Counted from the stretch's first letter, positions 40,970 to 52,309 are shown. The stretch: 64,000 bases of DNA from Gracilaria vermiculophylla (GCA_019155205.2 JAHNZQ020003150.1:1685317-1749316), one strand, 5' to 3'. The notes: a model not told the origin generated them from the sequence alone. Numbers and translations are program-made.

Positions 40970-42521
40970 CAGACCCGTTGGTACACTGTGCCGGCTCGCA
41001 TGCGACGCCTCGTCTACATCTCGGAGCTGCCCTCGTCGTGCAGCGACGACTTCGAGTGGCCTACATTGACGGCGACCGCCGCCATCCAATTGAACAACTC
41101 ATTTTCCCGACCGAGCGACCTGGATAGCAACGATGACCTCGAAACCTACCATGACGGCAAGATCTGGTGCCCCGAGTACGCATCAGACTTGCAACAACGA
41201 CTCTGCATCATCGCACAAACTGGGCCTACCGTTCATCGCGGTAGGGACGCAACGGAGCGCACCCTTTGTTCAAAGTACATCTGGCCGACCATGGTGGACG
41301 ACGTCCGGACCTTTTGTGCTTGAATGCATTCACTGCCTATCAGCCCTTGGAGATTAGAAGATACCACTCTCATTTGGTCCAGCATTTCACGGGACAAAGC
41401 CCAACGATCTCGGGCAGTTCGACCACGTCGACCTCGGGCCCAGCAACAGCGGCGATAAGTACGTCCGGACGCTTCGCCACCACCATTTGGACTACCAGTG
41501 GTTCTTCTGCTCTCCAAGCACGGACGCGGGGAACACCGCTTATGCCATCATCGACTGGTGCGCAGCCAGCGGCGTGCCCAGTGGCCCAATGTAAGATGGT
41601 CCGACGCATTTCAAGAACGAGACAGTTCGTCTTGTGTCCAAAGTTCTAAAGACACCGCTGCACTTCACCCTGCCATACTGTCCGAGGAGGAACGGTGCTG
41701 TGAAACATTTACGCCGTGACCTATTTTGTGTCTTAGGGTCATTCATCTCAGAGTTGCGGATGGTCCACAAATAATGGCCGGATTTCATCCCCATTGTCCA
41801 GTCGGTCTTCAATAATTCTAGATCCCCGCATCACGGCAACGTCTGTGCGATCACAGCCTTCATGGGACGAGACCCGATCCCACCGGTTCTCATGTTCCTC
41901 CACTCCGCCACGTCTACGCCGGTCTCCATCACTGAGGCCCAGCGCGAGTCTGCATTGAACATCGAGGCGGAGGTAGAACTGTGTGTGGACCTACACACCG
42001 GCATACGGCCCCCTTTGGCCAAGTACCGAGAGCAGAAGTGAGCTGCAACATCCAAAGGGCAGTTGCCGAACTTCACTGAAGGCGGCAACGTCCTTGTGGC
42101 CCGCTTTGACTTTCACGCCGGTGAAAAGCGCTGTCTTTGCTGGCGCGGTCCGCTTCACGTCCGTAAGGCCCTCAGTGACTACGTCTACCAGTAGAAGACC
42201 TTTGCAATGGCCAGCTGGACGACGTTCATGCGTCCAGGCTCAAAGCTCTTTCGAGACAACGAGATCGACAAAGTTACAATCATGCTGCATGTCTTGCAGT
42301 CCGAAAAGGGAATGGTCGTCTCCGGCCTATTCGGTCTCGGAGATGGCCCCGATGGTCTTCACATCGACATCCGCTGGAAGGGACTCGACGAAGTCAAAGA
42401 CACCCTGGAGCCATTTTCTCGCGTTTACGAAGACGTCTTGCAGCTCTTCGACAAGCTTCTCAAACGCAAGTCCACTCCTATCTACCTCGCCACTTGGGCT
42501 CACGACGAGATCGACCTCTGA
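40970..42521 (+). pseudogene. GYP3 integrase with chromodomain-like C-terminus
   Basis: The N-terminal part continues RNase H in frame (RWYT after the insertion) to 41323. The zinc-binding region is TGPTVHRGRDATERTLCSK and CIHCLS after a stop and shift. Core blocks: FDHVDLGPSNSGDKY, AYAIIDWCAASGVPSGPM, stop, DGPTHFKNETVRLV, and LPYCPRRNGAVKHLRRDL, where the catalytic Glu position is Lys. C-terminal barrel: NVLVARFDFHAGEKRCLCW, RGPLHVRKALSDYV. The last ORF (42207-42521) ends with DGLHIDIRWKGLDEVKDTLE, PFSRVYEDVLQLFDKLL, a chromodomain-like motif. Several stops; inactive. Confidence 0.75.
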
Positions 42522-42531
42522 AAGAGGGGAG

Positions 42532-42872
42532 TGTAGCGCGCTGCGCTAGCTGCGCAACATATGATCAATGGACAATTATCATATGTGACACAAGTGCGAC
42601 CCACGAATCAGACTACAGTAGATCAATCACTATGAACCCTACTCCACCGTTTTGTGCTCCAGGACAGCGTACGACGTCCGGAAGCCGCCGCCGCCGGCGA
42701 AGCTTTAGCAACAGCCGGCATGGCAACAGCTCGGCGCTAGATTACTACAAGTAGTCCGTCTGGTCTCTCGCCCTAATAAACTCCTGGACAACGATCATCT
42801 TATGTTTATCAAAGCCCTGGCCCTTCGATCAATCTCTGTCTCTCGGACTCCGTCATCCCTATGTTCATCACA
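42532..42872 (+). repeat. GYP3 3' LTR
   Basis: 341 bp starting TGTAGCGCGCTGCGCTAGCTG and ending GTTCATCACA, preceded by the purine tract at 42521-42531. Same length as the 5' LTR with many substitutions. Confidence 0.88.
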
Positions 42873-43007
42873 GTAAGTTATCAATATTTTCATCACCATC
42901 GGGAAATAAATTACAATCGGTTCATGTGTTCATATTATCAATGCAAGTCTTATCTGATTCAATGTGCTCCAGAGCTTCGGTGTTCTGTCTGTGGACCACA
43001 TGCTTTC

Positions 43008-43400
43008 TTAGACCATAAACGCCAAAGATTTTTCTTCAGGAGAGGTTCTGACGTCTTTAAATGTTGCTCTTATGGTATTTCCATGCGCCCATAGAACAGT
43101 CACCGAGCCAGCAGCACAATCGATAGAGGACAGTGATCCTGGCACAAAGTATTTACCTCTTTTCTTCTTATCAAGCGTTAAAAACACTTCAACTAAATCT
43201 CCAATGGAAATTTGTACCAAACGGATGGCTTCAATGCAAAGAATGCGTGTCATTTTCCGTTTTGCTTTCAGTTGAAGCTCGGTTTCTACTTTACTTGAAT
43301 CAATGGGATAACTGGCCCCCTTGCGGGAGACCGTTTTTAAAAAAATCTATGGTCATTTCAATGGAAGAAAGAATACCCGAACCGTATAGCTCATTGAATA
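43008..43400 (-). pseudogene. Retroelement integrase C-terminal relic, separate family
   Basis: Minus strand: ADRIFNELYGSGILSSIEMT near 43400, a frameshift, then AKRKMTRILCIEAIR and ISIGDLVEVFLTLDKKKRGK, with SVTVLWAHGNTIRATFKDVR. The GDLVEVF...RGK..P...VD...G.VTV pattern is the beta-barrel end of a retroelement integrase, unlike GYP1, GYP2 or GYP3. It is the only trace of this element in the window. No LTR identified. Confidence 0.5.
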
Positions 43401-44329
43401 TTCTATCTGCTTGAAAGACAAAAAGCTCACAATTATTCTTTGTTTTCAGAGATCAAAGATATTCACTGCGAATCACACTAAGTTTAGATTCAATAACACT
43501 TTTGTTGTGCATGCGAGAAGCATTTCTTCGAAAACAAATATTCGCTCGGCAGTAGATATTTCATGCAAATATTAAATATATACGTATAGAATAGACAGTT
43601 ACCTGAATACCAATAAGTATAATCAATAAATATACAGAAGCATATGCATTTGCACATATGAAAATAGTAGATAAAACTTCGAACTGGATCCATCTAACAA
43701 ATGAAAGGCAGTAGCGCAAGCCTTTGGTGATACTATGAATGATTCACATTATTTCATGTTGTACTTTACTTGAAGACATATAGAAAAGAAGTAACAAAGA
43801 TTTAAATTCCGTAACTAGATCCAAATCTTAACAAAATACTAAAACTTCATAGTTTACTATTCGAACAACGACTAGTTACACAAATGTTTAATAGAATTGC
43901 AAAAGTTTAATTCTTTTCCGTATTGTTCCTAGATTGAAATTCTCTTTGCTTCTCCTATATGTGTTCTGTTTTTAAAGAACAAGTTGCAAACTTTCAAAAC
44001 GTTTGGAAAAAATAACGCGTTCTAAAGAAACTAAGGTGCATCAATGCTCTAGAGAAAACACTTGTGTGGACTAAAAAGAATACTTTGAGCAGCCTGGTAT
44101 ATGATTTATTTTACTCTAAATACGGTTCCGGAACATGAATATTTGTAAACCCCTAACAAATTGTATCTAGAAATCGGAACAATAGAAAAGGAATGCGGTA
44201 TACGTGGACGAAAAAAGAGGATTTGTTAGCAGGAATGAGCTACTGTCCATTCTGTCGCAGCGTATTGCTGTTCCTGACACATATAGCTGCTTGTGTATGG
44301 AACCGGATTACGGCGACACCCAGCATCCG
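43401..44329. other. AT-rich intergenic DNA, nothing recognised
   Basis: AT-rich sequence with many short A/T runs. No ORF, repeat or motif of interest found. Confidence 0.35.
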
Positions 44330-44650
44330 TGAATTTATGCACTGTCATGCTCTCGTAAGTTTATGTAACGGTTATGCCTTGTTGTGCATCACTTGTGCCT
44401 TGTTGTGCTTTGTTGTTGGCAGCCATATTGAATTGTGGGTAAGATTGTGGGTAACACATTTATGAAATGCTTTAATATGATTGATAGTATTGATTGTCTC
44501 TGAATTGTAGTGTAGGTTACACTCCGATCGAGTTGGTGCACGTTTGCCACTATATAAGGTGGCCGTTAGGCACCTCCAAGTAAATCTAGGCCAAAACTGG
44601 CGAACTTCCTTTGCATCCCTTAAACTTTCGTTTTACTCCGCTGACCTGCA
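44330..44650 (+). repeat. COP1 5' LTR
   Basis: Starts TGAATTTATGCACTGTCATGC; the homologous unit common to both LTRs starts at TGCACTG (44338, 313 bp). Contains CTATATAAGG near 44551-44560, a TATA box, and ends CTGCA before the primer site. Matches 52310-52622. Confidence 0.85.
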
Positions 44651-44651
44651 T

Positions 44652-44668
44652 TGGGTTATGGGCCCAGC
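44652..44668 (+). other. COP1 primer-binding site (half initiator tRNA)
   Basis: TGGGTTATGGGCCCAGC is fully complementary to the anticodon-arm segment GCTGGGCCCATAACCCA of eukaryotic initiator tRNA-Met. It lies one base after the LTR, the priming mode known from Drosophila copia. The mini-element at 40429 uses the same site. Confidence 0.85.
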
Positions 44669-45713
44669 CCCGCACTCTTCTGCCACTATTGTTCGGTAAT
44701 CGTTTTTTGCCGCTCTCCCATGCCGTCGTACATTTGTGCCGCGTTTCCTCTTCGCCGTCTTGATCGTCGCCGTTTCCTACGTCATCGCTTTCATCGCCGC
44801 TGTGTGGTTTGAAGTCGATTCGGTTGTATCTTTTTTATGTTGTTTTTGTCGGTTTTGATTTCTTTTATTTTCTTTTCTGTTCTCGTTACTCCTTGAGGGC
44901 GCTGTGGTGATTGTGGTTTGACATTTTATTTTAAATTAGTGCTTCGGGTCTTCGTTTTCGCCGTTGCTGTCGGTCTTGTTCCGCCGTTTATTCCGAGTGT
45001 TGGAGCCGCCGCTTGTTGCCATTCTGTAGGGTCCCCCTGTCGTGGTCTGGTGTGATCCTGTGGGCTTGACTCCTGTTTCTGGGAAGTCTAGGCACTGTGT
45101 GTTGTGCTCAGCAATTGTTTGTGCTTGATCTTCACCTTGCACCAGTGTGACGAGCGGTAGATCCGAGAAATCGGGGACGATAGCCTGGCGACTTGATCCA
45201 AAGCAGGTGTTTCTGTGAAGCGGGCTCCCCACCGGTTCTACTTTTGTAGAGCGGATAACGGTGTTGGTCGAAAGACCAGGCGAGTACCGCGGGATCACCT
45301 GTGGACGAGGTGTCGTGGCGTACTGCCCTTGGTTGGTGTTGATCTGTGTGAACCTGACTTTGGGTCGGGTGCTTGGACTGTTGCGAACGATACCCATAAC
45401 GAGCTTTTGATCCGGAGACTCAGGTCATCCGGGGAGGTGACGTGGCACAGGCTTTCCTCCGGTCAAGCCGCGAGTTACCTTTATTGGTGCTCGTCTTCAG
45501 CGTACCTTGTGGTCAAAGTAACGTCACTTTGAGGATGCGCAAGTTCTTGGAAGAGACCAGAGAGTGCTGACTTGATGAAGGCATATCTTTGGTCATTAAC
45601 CATCCTCCGAAAGTCTCGTAAAGAGCGATGCGTCTTCTCCTCGAGCTTAGGAGGAGGTAGAAAGAAGAAAGCGCTTTCTACCCTGAAGAGCTCCGGGGGT
45701 CACAGGTCCGACC
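44669..45713 (+). other. COP1 untranslated leader, first part
   Basis: About 1 kb between the primer site and the piggyBac end, with T-rich blocks. A 153-codon ORF on the minus strand (44936-45397) is rich in Thr/Ser/Pro and has no recognised domain; probably not a gene. The leader resumes after 48584. Confidence 0.45.
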
Positions 45714-45939
45714 TCTAGTGTCTATCTGACCAGCGACCTCATATGAGGTCAAATGACCTCATATGAGGTCAATTCTAATTTCTTTGTAATTAGGTGAAAA
45801 CATTAAAACTTTTCCCTTTTTTTTGTTCTGATATCCTTATCATGTTGTCGACGCCGGCAACGCTGAACTGTGTCCACAACAACAAAGGGTGAACTGAGAC
45901 TGTTACATCAATCAGAGCCCTCAACAACATTCGTAAACT

Positions 45940-47936
45940 ATGGCATCGTCTACAGATCCTCGCAGAACTGCTGGAACAACTGTCAACAGCCGCGCTCGTC
46001 TGGTTACCAGTGACGCGGAATGTAAACGCTACTATGGATCTTTGTGGAAGTCCACAAGAGTCAGAGGAACAGTTCAAAACGTTGATGTTCGTAGGATCAA
46101 CAATCGAAATCTGACATTCTTGACGGTAAACTTCAGTTTACCCAATCGTGAGAAAGAAGTTACTCTACCTTTATCAATTGTCAATCTCGGTACTGGTGTT
46201 GACGAGACCCCGAACGCTACAGAAGAACAAAATCGATTGACGCGAGTATCATTGAACCTGCTGAAGAGGAAGCGATTCCTTCACCACCTAATATGCAAAT
46301 TTTGCAAGAGCAGCCAGATGATCAAAATCTGCATACAACCTGCCAATCAACTATTGATCATGGTCGAAAATGGGAAACCTGTACGACGTTGAGTCCTCTG
46401 AATGGTTGTATGCAAATGCATCAGTGGAAGGTTATTGGTCCAGCAGGAGATTTTATCTCACCGCGTCACGTTCCTTCAGGAATGACTGCATTGGATTTCT
46501 TTGTCTGGATGTTTCCCATGCCTCATTTGCAATTTATCGTGAGCAGAACAAATATCCGACTGGAAATCAAAGGCGCTCTGAGGACGTCAGGAGGGGAGGT
46601 GCTTAAATTATTCGGCGTTCTCATTTTAATGACTCGTATTGAGTTTTCGAACAGACTTGATCTTTGGAGTATTGAGCCTTTTTCTAAGTTCATTTCACAA
46701 CCAAAAATTGGGCTTGGTATGTCACGCAACCGATTTGAATCGCTTAGAAGTTGCATATGCTTTAGTGGAAATGGTGTGACTGATGAGCAAGGAATCGTGA
46801 GATGGTCTTTTATAGCCGATTTTGTGAAAGCGATCAATAATCATCGCCATTCTTTTGTCACGCCATTACACGCTTTATGTGGTGACGAAGGAAAGTCACG
46901 GTGGTAGGGATTAGGAGGTAATTGGATTGATGTGGGGCTTCCACATTATTCTGCGTTGGATAGAAAGTTCGAAAATGGACTTTCAATGAAAGCTGTTTGT
47001 TGTGGACGAAGTGGTATAATGCTGAATATCGAACTCAATATGGGTGCTAATAATGTGGAACAGGATTTTGATTCCGATAATGCTCATGGAACGGCTATTC
47101 TACTCCGTTTGGTACAACCGTGGTTTGGATCAGATCGTTGGGTATGCGCCGATTATTTTTTTGCATCCGTCAACATCACTAAAGCACTCATGGAAAAAGG
47201 GTTGAGATTTACTGGAGTAATCAAAAATGCATCTCGAGAGTTTCCTATGAAGCACTTATCTGAAATCACTTTAAGGAACAGAGAAAACTTTATATCTATG
47301 ATTTCAAAAGGAAGCGTCCCTAATAGTGACATGATGGCCGTAATGTGGATGGATCGAGATAGAAAATACTTTATTTCAACCTCGGGCACAGTTAATCCTG
47401 GTACTCCCATTGTTAGGGAGAGATGGAGGCGGGAGGGAACTATTTCAAAGAAAATGGAATTTGAGGTTGCAATTCCTGAGATTTGTGAAGCATATTACAA
47501 AACATGTTCAATGATCGATCGCCATAACAGATGCCGACAGGATGATTTAAATCTGGAAAAAAAAATAGAGGTGAAAGAATGGTCATTTCGAGTCAACTGA
47601 TCTCTTTTAGCAATTTGCATTGTGGATGAATGGAAACTGTATAAAGAAGCAAATGAAAGCAGCATCGTTAAAAGTCCACATCAATTTTATTGTGAGCTAG
47701 CAGATGAATCAATAGACAAGATTTGGGACACAACTGGTTTAATGAAAAGAAATGAACCGGAAAATGAAAATAATATTGAACAGCCAATGTTTGCTGGCAC
47801 GTGCTTGCATTTAATGCAAACCAACAGGAGAAGAAAAACAAAAAATGGAATGATTACAAAAGCTTTATATCAAGGACAATGCAATTATTGCAGAGGTAAT
47901 ACAAAATCGAAGTTTATATGTTCAGAGTGCTATTAA
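45940..47936 (+). pseudogene. piggyBac transposase, decayed
   Basis: N-terminal domain 45940-about 46245 (STRVRGTVQNVDVRRINNRN; FLTVNFSLPNREKEVTLPLS), then a frameshift near 46245. The main DDE domain follows: HVPSGMTALDFFVWMFP, IKGALRTSGGEVLKLFGVLI, PLHALCGDEGKSRW (first Asp), WIDVGLPHYSALDRKFENG, DRWVCADYFFASV (second Asp), CSMIDRHNRCRQDDLNLE (third Asp). The Cys-rich end is CNYCRGNTKSKFICSECY. Two in-frame stops (TAG near 46905, TGA near 47598) remain beside the shift. All three catalytic Asp positions survive. The protein style (GLPHY.A.DRK.ENG) is one I associate with oomycete piggyBacs. It would have cut and pasted the transposon. Confidence 0.88.
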
Positions 47937-48519
47937 AGGAAAGAAAAAGAAGTGTTTTTATGTCACACCGGTACAAACAGAGATTGTTCTATGAAACACA
48001 TTGAGGAATGTCACGGTATAGAGAGGCATAGTATCTAAAAGAAATGTCAACAACGTTGACAACATTCGTTTTTTTAAGGAAAATGCAACAGTTCAATGCA
48101 ATTATTGAGCAAAAGTTCTTTTACCTTAAGCCCCCTACTAATTCAATCCGCGTTATTTAGAATTGCTAGATTATTTAAACTCTATACGAAACTGCCCCTT
48201 AAACAGATGTCAACGTATTCTGTCTGCTGTTCAAGTGGGTGTTAAAAAAGTTCTGAGAGTTTAAATATTTTTAGAATTAGTCGAGCTCCCGAAGGGGTTT
48301 TTGAGTTTTTAGAAACTCAGCGAGGTTCGAACTCAGGATTAGTTGCTCGCATGTAGTCTGATGGCCACTGAGCTGCTGTGATAGCTCAGGACGTGTTCTA
48401 AAACTATTTATTGTTCACAGGCAATCCTGGATAACAGGTTTTTACATTTTAAATTTCCAAAATATCGGCCTACGGGTCAAATTCCAAGTTTTTATTTTTA
48501 ATATTGCGTGATGGTGCGC
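47937..48519 (+). other. piggyBac 3' non-coding region
   Basis: AT-rich tail of the transposon, containing a tRNA-like segment on the minus strand (48322-48387). Otherwise nothing recognisable. Confidence 0.5.
48322..48387 (-). other. tRNA-like / pol III promoter-like segment
   Basis: Minus strand has CAGCTCAGTGGCC (A-box-like) and about 40 nt later GAGTTCGAACCTC (B-box-like, GTTCGAACC). The acceptor ends do not pair, so it is not a functional tRNA. It may be a tRNA-derived SINE head or tRNA relic inside the piggyBac. Confidence 0.4.
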
Positions 48520-48742
48520 TGACCTCATATGAGGTCAAATTGATCTCATATGAGGTCAGCGCACCGGTCGGATAGACACTAGGGTGCGCGGATTGCTACT
48601 GGTGATCCTGCCTGTGCCATCCGACTATTGATCTTATTTGTTGTTGTTTGTTATTGTTGTTGATTTTTGTCTGTTGTATGTATTATTGTCGATTGTTGTC
48701 GTGCTTTTCGGTGTGCATAGACGTCAGACCACTTGCCAAAGT

Positions 48743-49783
48743 ATGGACTCGTTCAGTAGTGTGAGAATCGAAAAGCTTGGTGAGGATAACTTCCACGTGT
48801 GGAAGCAGAAAATTGAGTTGCTTCTTGTGCTCAAAGATCTGGATGATCACCTCATCATGCCTGCACCAACCGATGAAGCTGAAATTTTCGATTGGAAGAA
48901 GAAAGACGCAAGGACCAGGGCGATCATTGGGTTGACCCTGAGAGATGAACATTTAGACCATGTGCGGGACACCTTTTATGCGGCGGATATGTGGGGAGCC
49001 ATCTGAGACGTTTTCAAGAGAAAGACGCTGCTCAACCGAATCAGTGCCAGACGCTCATTCTATACGGCCAAGATGAGCGAGGATGAAAAAATGTTACAGT
49101 TCATCAATCGCGTGCGCCATCTTACATCTGACCTCAACAGTATGGACTTCACTGTTGAGGAGGAAGACATTGCTATGACCATTCTGTGTGGACTCCCAGA
49201 GCGCTTCGAGCACCTGATTGTGGCTATTGAAACCACATTCGGAGATCGCAACCTCACCCTTGAGTTTCTGATGAGTCGTTTGCTGCAAGAAGAGCAGCGA
49301 ATGAATGACCGTGCTAGTGAAGACTCGGGTAGTGGTACAGCTCTGGCTCGGAATCAGCGCAGTTGGAAATCTATCATATGTCACTACTGCAATACGAAAG
49401 GGCACATCCGGAGACATTGTTTCACAAAGCAGCGTGATGAGTCTAAGAACGATCATGGTGCTGCTGCCCACCCTTCAGTTCACCAAGCTGGTGACGAAGA
49501 CAGTGCGGGTGACAGTGGATCTGACTTTGTGTATCTCATTGCAGAAGGTGCCCAAAAAGCTACCAACAATGACTGGATAGTTGATTCCGGGGCCACGTCC
49601 CACATGACGTATGACGCGTCCGTGTTTGAATCCTATGAGAGAAAAATGTCTGCCGGTGTGAGCATTGAAAACGATTCCAAGTTGGAGTGTCGAGGACAAG
49701 GCACTGTAGAGCTTGATCTCACTGTTGATGGGACCAAACGCATGTGCAAGCTCATCAAAGGTTTTCATAATCCGAGTCTATGA
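48743..49783 (+). pseudogene. COP1 gag and aspartic protease
   Basis: ATG at 48743 (MDSFSSVRIEKLGEDNFHVW), the usual copia gag opening, then the UBN2-type gag domain with a TGA near 49004. The CCHC nucleocapsid knuckle is CHYCNTKGHIRRHC (near 49380). The protease core WIVDSGATSHMTYD (near 49575) has an intact DSG. Gag would build the particle and the protease would mature it. The frame ends at a TGA (49783) and continues decayed to about 49980. Confidence 0.85.
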
Positions 49784-49919
49784 TACCACCTGTTGTCTGT
49801 TTCTGCCATGTGCGACTTGGGCTTTGAGGTAGTTTTTGACAACTACACAGTTCGTGCGTACAAAGACTCCAAAGTAATTGCTCAGGGCCGTCGGGTGAAG
49901 GATCTGTAGTATCTGTGCA

Positions 49920-51660
49920 CGGCAGCCAAAAATTGCTAAGATTTTGGACAGTGCTCTTGTGTCAGAATTGTCTACGTAGCATGATCGATTGGCTCAAGTG
50001 AATGTGGAAGGCATCAGGCATATGGCTTGTAATAATGTAGTGTCCGGTCTGGACGTGTATTTATCTAAAAGTATATCAACGTGTGAGTCGTGTATAGTGG
50101 GCAAAACCTCTCGCGCTCCCACTCCCAAGCAAGGGGGGGAGCGAGAAAAGAAGCCATTGGACCTTGTGTATTCGGATATCTGTGGCCCAATGCATGTTGG
50201 ATACTTGGGAGGTCCGCGCTACTATGTCACCTTCATCGACGATCATAGTAGGTTCTGTTTCTTTTACATACTGAAAACCAAGAATGAAGTTTTCCATATG
50301 TTTTTCAAGTGGCTGAGGCTCGTTCAGAACCACTACCGCAGTACGGTGAAATCCATCAGTGCCCTTGTTAGCGTGCTTCGCGCTCTACGCACTGAAAATG
50401 GTGGTGAGTACTTGTCCCATTCATTCCGAGCCCAGCTTGAGTATATTGGTATCGAGCATCAAGTAACCGTGCCCTACAATCCACACCAGAATGGTCTGGC
50501 CGAAAGGTTCAATCGCACGCTAATGGACTTGGTTCGTTCAACGTTGCACCATAAGAGGCTGCCCAGCAGTTTTTGAGCCGAGGCGCTGAATGCTGCGGTG
50601 CACGTTAGAAACCGAGTCACATGCAAAGCCTTATTGAACAGCACCACACCGTATGAGTTGCTAACTAAATCGAAGCCTGACGTGAGCCATTTACGAGTGT
50701 TTGGGAGCAGATGCTGGTACAAGGTTGTGGATCATAAGCTTAAGAAGCTAGAGCCTCGTGCTGTCGAAGCAGTGTTCGTTGGCTACACACACAGTGGGAA
50801 TTGCCATAAGCTGTGGGACAATAATAAGAAAAAGGTGATTTTGTCCAGAGAAGTAAGATTCGATGAAGGAAAAGAGTTAGATCCAAACTGCAAGATCAGT
50901 GATGAAACATACACTGGTTTTGACGGACCTGTACGACGAAAGCCAAATGAATCTGCGTCTCCTATTGACACCTTAAAACCTTCACAAGATAGATTCCCAC
51001 ATTTTGATGATCCTCTTGCAAATGTTCCCGATTTACACACAGACACTCTGAATTCCGACGAGGTGCAGCCTACGCAAGAAAAGCAAGATAATTCTAAAGC
51101 CCCAAAGGAGCCTAGTTATACTCAGCAGCAGACTTTGAGGAGATCCAACCGTGAGCGAAGAGCTCCGAGCTTTTTCTGGTCAGAAACTGCGCTGCTCACG
51201 GCCAGTGATGATGCACCTTGTTCGTTTTCTGAGGCTGTGTCGCGTGATGACTGTGAGGCATGGAAAAAGGCTACGCAAAGTGAGTAAGACTCCCTAATAG
51301 AGCATGATACATGCAAGCTCGTGCGTAGGCCGGCAGGCAGCAATTTGATCTCGTCCAAGTGGGTGTATGTACAGAAGTATGAGGAATCGGAGTCAGGAGA
51401 GCCAATAATTCGATACAAGGCTCGTATGGTTGCTCGAGGTTTCCTGCAAATTGAAGGTGTCGACTTTTCAGAGACACAAGCTCCTGTGGTTAAGTTCACT
51501 CCCATCAGGATGATTCTGTCTATGATCGCAATTGAGGACTTACATCTACACCAGCTGGACGTCAAGACAGCGTTTCTGAACGGCGACCTTGAGGAAACGC
51601 TGTACATGGAGCAACCAAAGGGCTTTGTAGAGGCAGGTAAAGAAGACCTGATATGCTGAC
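49920..51660 (+). pseudogene. COP1 integrase and N-terminal RT
   Basis: A frame from about 49980. Integrase: CESCIVGKTSRAPTP (zinc Cys pair), DLVYSDICGPMHV (first Asp), RALRTENGGEYLSHSF (Asp replaced by Glu at the usual R.DNG), PYNPHQNGLAERFNRTL (Glu). Then comes VFGSRCWYKV and the linker, ending with the RT start: SKWVYVQKY, IRYKARMVARGFLQIEGVDF, LDVKTAFLNGDLEETLYMEQ (first RT Asp). Stops near 50574 (TGA), 51284 (TAA) and 51657 (TGA). Confidence 0.85.
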
Positions 51661-52309
51661 TTAAGAAGGCCATCTATGGACATCGTCAGGCCCCAAGACA
51701 ATGGCGTTCTAAGATATTATGCATTTCTAGTGGATCATGTTGGTCTAACGCCTAACGACGCTGATGAGTGTGTATACACAGGAATAATTATAGGTGCATT
51801 GGTGATCATCGCACTCCATGTTGATGACTTGTTGATTGCCATGCAGAGTTTGAAAGCAATGAAAGAGGTGAAATCTGAGCTGTCGTCGCGATTCCGCATG
51901 AAGGACCTCAAAGAAGCTCGTATGGTTCTTGGTTTTGTGATTCATCGACATGGTACCATGAGAGTCCTGTACATGACGCAGAATGCTTACACGCACAAGG
52001 TACTGGAACGCTTCAATATGCTTCAGTCCAAAGCGATGGATACACCCATGGACTCTGGTACTGATTTGCATGTGGAGGAAAAAGCTGTGTGTGATGTTCC
52101 TTACTGGCAGGTGATTGGTTGTCTGATGTTTTCGTCAGTGGGTACCCGACCGGACATATTGTACGCAGGGGCCGAAGTGGCCAAGCACGTTAAGAAACCA
52201 GGCGAACCCCATTGGAAGGCGGCAAAGCGTGTGCTGCGATACCTTAACAGAACTCGTACACTTGGACTTGCATATGGTACCACGTCTAAAATCGACATGC
52301 ACGGCTTTG
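51661..52309 (+). pseudogene. COP1 RT, C-terminal part, RNase H deleted
   Basis: After a stop and frameshift, RT continues with YGHRQAPRQWRSKILC and IIALHVDDLLIAMQSL (catalytic DD present). Then: FRMKDLKEARMVLGFVIHR, YTHKVLERFNMLQSKAMDTP, YWQVIGCLMFSSVGTRPDI, KAAKRVLRYLNRT. The ORF then runs into the 3' LTR after IDMHG. The RNase H domain that should follow is absent. Confidence 0.85.

Larger units (their letters stand above)
36688..42872 (+). mobile_element. GYP3: Ty3/gypsy element with chromodomain-like tail
   Basis: Two LTRs of identical length (341 bp: 36688-37028 and 42532-42872). Between them lie gag (37049-38190), a protease region (about 38480-38870), RT-RNase H (about 38880-40990) and integrase with chromodomain-like end (to 42521). 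A purine tract AAAGAGGGGAG precedes the 3' LTR. A tandem mini-LTR element is inserted at 40429-40969. Coding parts carry stops in every domain and RT has lost its YLDD box, so it is older than its clean LTR lengths suggest. No clear 5-bp target duplication (GTATC left, GTAAG right). Confidence 0.88.
45714..48583 (+). mobile_element. piggyBac-type DNA transposon nested in COP1
   Basis: The ends carry inverted CTAGTGTCTATC (45715-45726 and, inverted, 48571-48582). Each end also has two tandem copies of the 18-bp palindrome TGACCTCATATGAGGTCA, which starts CGACC in the first copy (45735-45771) and has one mismatch (TGATCTC) in the last (48520-48558). A transposase pseudogene lies between (45940-47936). 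The TTAA target usual for piggyBac is not visible at either edge, so the exact termini are uncertain. Confidence 0.8.

Noticed and set aside
44193..44465. 90-codon hydrophobic ORF at the start of COP1
   Set aside because: Its C-terminal half is a translation of the LTR and recurs at 52300 and nowhere as a gene.
44936..45397. 153-codon minus-strand ORF in the COP1 leader
   Set aside because: Thr/Ser/Pro-rich, no domain, no partner elsewhere; leader position makes a gene unlikely.
45735..45771. AGGTCA inverted repeats resembling nuclear-receptor response elements
   Set aside because: They occur as pairs at both ends of the piggyBac element, so a transposase-binding or terminal function is the simpler reading.
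48322..48387. Functional tRNA gene
   Set aside because: No pairing acceptor stem and no convincing anticodon arm; kept only as tRNA-like.
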